Positions 7,784 through 8,204 of a stretch of DNA of 8,204 bases are shown here, piece by piece. A model generated the notes under the pieces. It worked only from the letters and a program-made list of their open reading frames with translations. It was not told the origin of the DNA and ran no database searches. The stretch comes from Bacteroidetes/Chlorobi group bacterium ChocPot_Mid (lineage in GTDB: Bacteria > Bacteroidota > Ignavibacteria > Kapaibacteriales > UBA2268), in the NCBI GenBank assembly GCA_003731675.1, contig RCNQ01000179.1:1-8204 (forward strand). Reading direction: 5' to 3'. The position numbers and the translations under genes were made by a program. Positions within the stretch are counted from its first letter, which is position 1; each line of letters starts with the position of its first letter.

Positions 7784-8122
7784 ATGAACTTTTCAATCGA
7801 AAACAACAACGGATATGTGATTTTTACTTTAAAAAGTAAGAATCTGGATTCTGAAAATTCTCCACAGCTTAAAGCCGAATTGCTAATTTTATGTCAGCCA
7901 ACCATCAAGGGATTGATTTTGGATATATCGGCAGTTGAATATATTGATTCGAGCGGACTTGGAGCTTTGTTGCTTGCTCACAGACAATTGAAGGAAAATG
8001 ATACAATTATTACTTTGGTTGGGGCACAGGATGTAGTCAAGTCTATGCTCAACATCTCGCAGTTAACAGATTTATTCAATCTTGAGGACACTGTCGAAGA
8101 AGCAATCAAATCTTATAATTAA
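7784..8122 (+). CDS. STAS-domain anti-sigma-factor antagonist (SpoIIAA/RsbV-like)
   Basis: The product is 112 residues and consists of one STAS domain. Such proteins act in partner-switching: the unphosphorylated form binds an anti-sigma kinase (SpoIIAB/RsbW type) and frees a sigma factor or other target; phosphorylation on a Ser blocks this. The core LILDISAVEYIDSSGLGALL (44-63) contains DSSG, and Ser56 aligns with the phosphorylated Ser58 of B. subtilis SpoIIAA. The start is ATG at 7784, preceded by the purine-rich AAGATAAGAG, and the N-terminus (MNFSIENNNGYVIFTLKSKNL) fits the family. No kinase, phosphatase or sigma gene is visible in the window, so the partners must lie elsewhere or beyond the right edge. 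It is the only plus-strand gene here and diverges from the GT9 gene. In many FCB bacteria such proteins stand alone, and their targets are unknown. Confidence 0.95.
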   Translation: MNFSIENNNGYVIFTLKSKNLDSENSPQLKAELLILCQPTIKGLILDISAVEYIDSSGLGALLLAHRQLKENDTIITLVGAQDVVKSMLNISQLTDLFNLEDTVEEAIKSYN

Positions 8123-8159
8123 TATTTTTTATAAACCAAATTGATTTCCTGGCATTAAT

Positions 8160-8202
8160 AAAAAAAAAGAGGGAATTCAGGCGATTTTGTGTCCGAATCC
8201 CC
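8160..8202 (-). terminator. Intrinsic terminator facing left
   Basis: Read on the minus strand, an imperfect hairpin made of GGGATTCGG and CCTGAATTCCC with a loop of about 11 bases (8173-8201 region) is followed by TC and nine T residues (8168-8160). This is the arrangement of a rho-independent terminator for a minus-strand gene that lies mostly or wholly beyond the right edge. The stem has two single-base bulges. It could also stop plus-strand transcripts from the STAS gene, which ends 37 bases before it, but any plus-strand T tract would lie outside the window. Confidence 0.6.
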
Positions 8203-8204
8203 AC

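Overview
This is an AT-rich stretch of bacterial chromosome carrying five protein genes and one tRNA. Four of the genes and the tRNA lie on the minus strand; one small gene at the right end lies on the plus strand. The best guess for the organism is a member of the Bacteroidota/Chlorobiota side of the FCB group, for example an Ignavibacteria- or Kapabacteria-like lineage. That is inference, not proof. It rests on low GC, few Shine-Dalgarno sequences, TTG starts, a secreted VWA / WD40 / choice-of-anchor-D protein of the kind common in those lineages, an MnmA of the plant/green-sulfur-bacterial sequence type, and a GT9 heptosyltransferase that implies an LPS-bearing outer membrane.

Layout from left to right. 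Positions 1-3075 (minus) hold most of a very large exported protein whose C-terminal end runs off the left edge. It has a signal peptide, a VWA-like domain, anchor-D/ASH-like beta-sandwich modules and a seven-bladed WD40 propeller. Positions 3113-3186 (minus) are tRNA-Arg(TCG). Positions 3251-5362 (minus) are a complete polyphosphate kinase (ppk1) with a good sigma70-type promoter just upstream. Positions 5531-6592 (minus) are the tRNA 2-thiouridylase mnmA. Positions 6655-7695 (minus) are a glycosyltransferase family 9 (LPS heptosyltransferase-like) gene, whose open frame continues upstream to 7809. Positions 7784-8122 (plus) are a STAS-domain anti-sigma-factor antagonist, divergent from the GT9 gene. 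At 8160-8202 an intrinsic terminator points leftward and probably closes a minus-strand gene beyond the right edge.

The genes do not form one obvious pathway. GT9 and mnmA are 62 bases apart on the same strand and may be co-transcribed. ppk1 has its own promoter, and the tRNA and the exported protein follow it on the same strand with short gaps. The shared themes are cell envelope (GT9, exported propeller protein), translation (mnmA, tRNA-Arg) and stress or signalling (PPK1, STAS). No stretch longer than 300 bases lacks a gene. No insertion sequence, CRISPR array, phage gene or attachment site was seen. I found no convincing new system. The most unusual item is the large mosaic exported protein.
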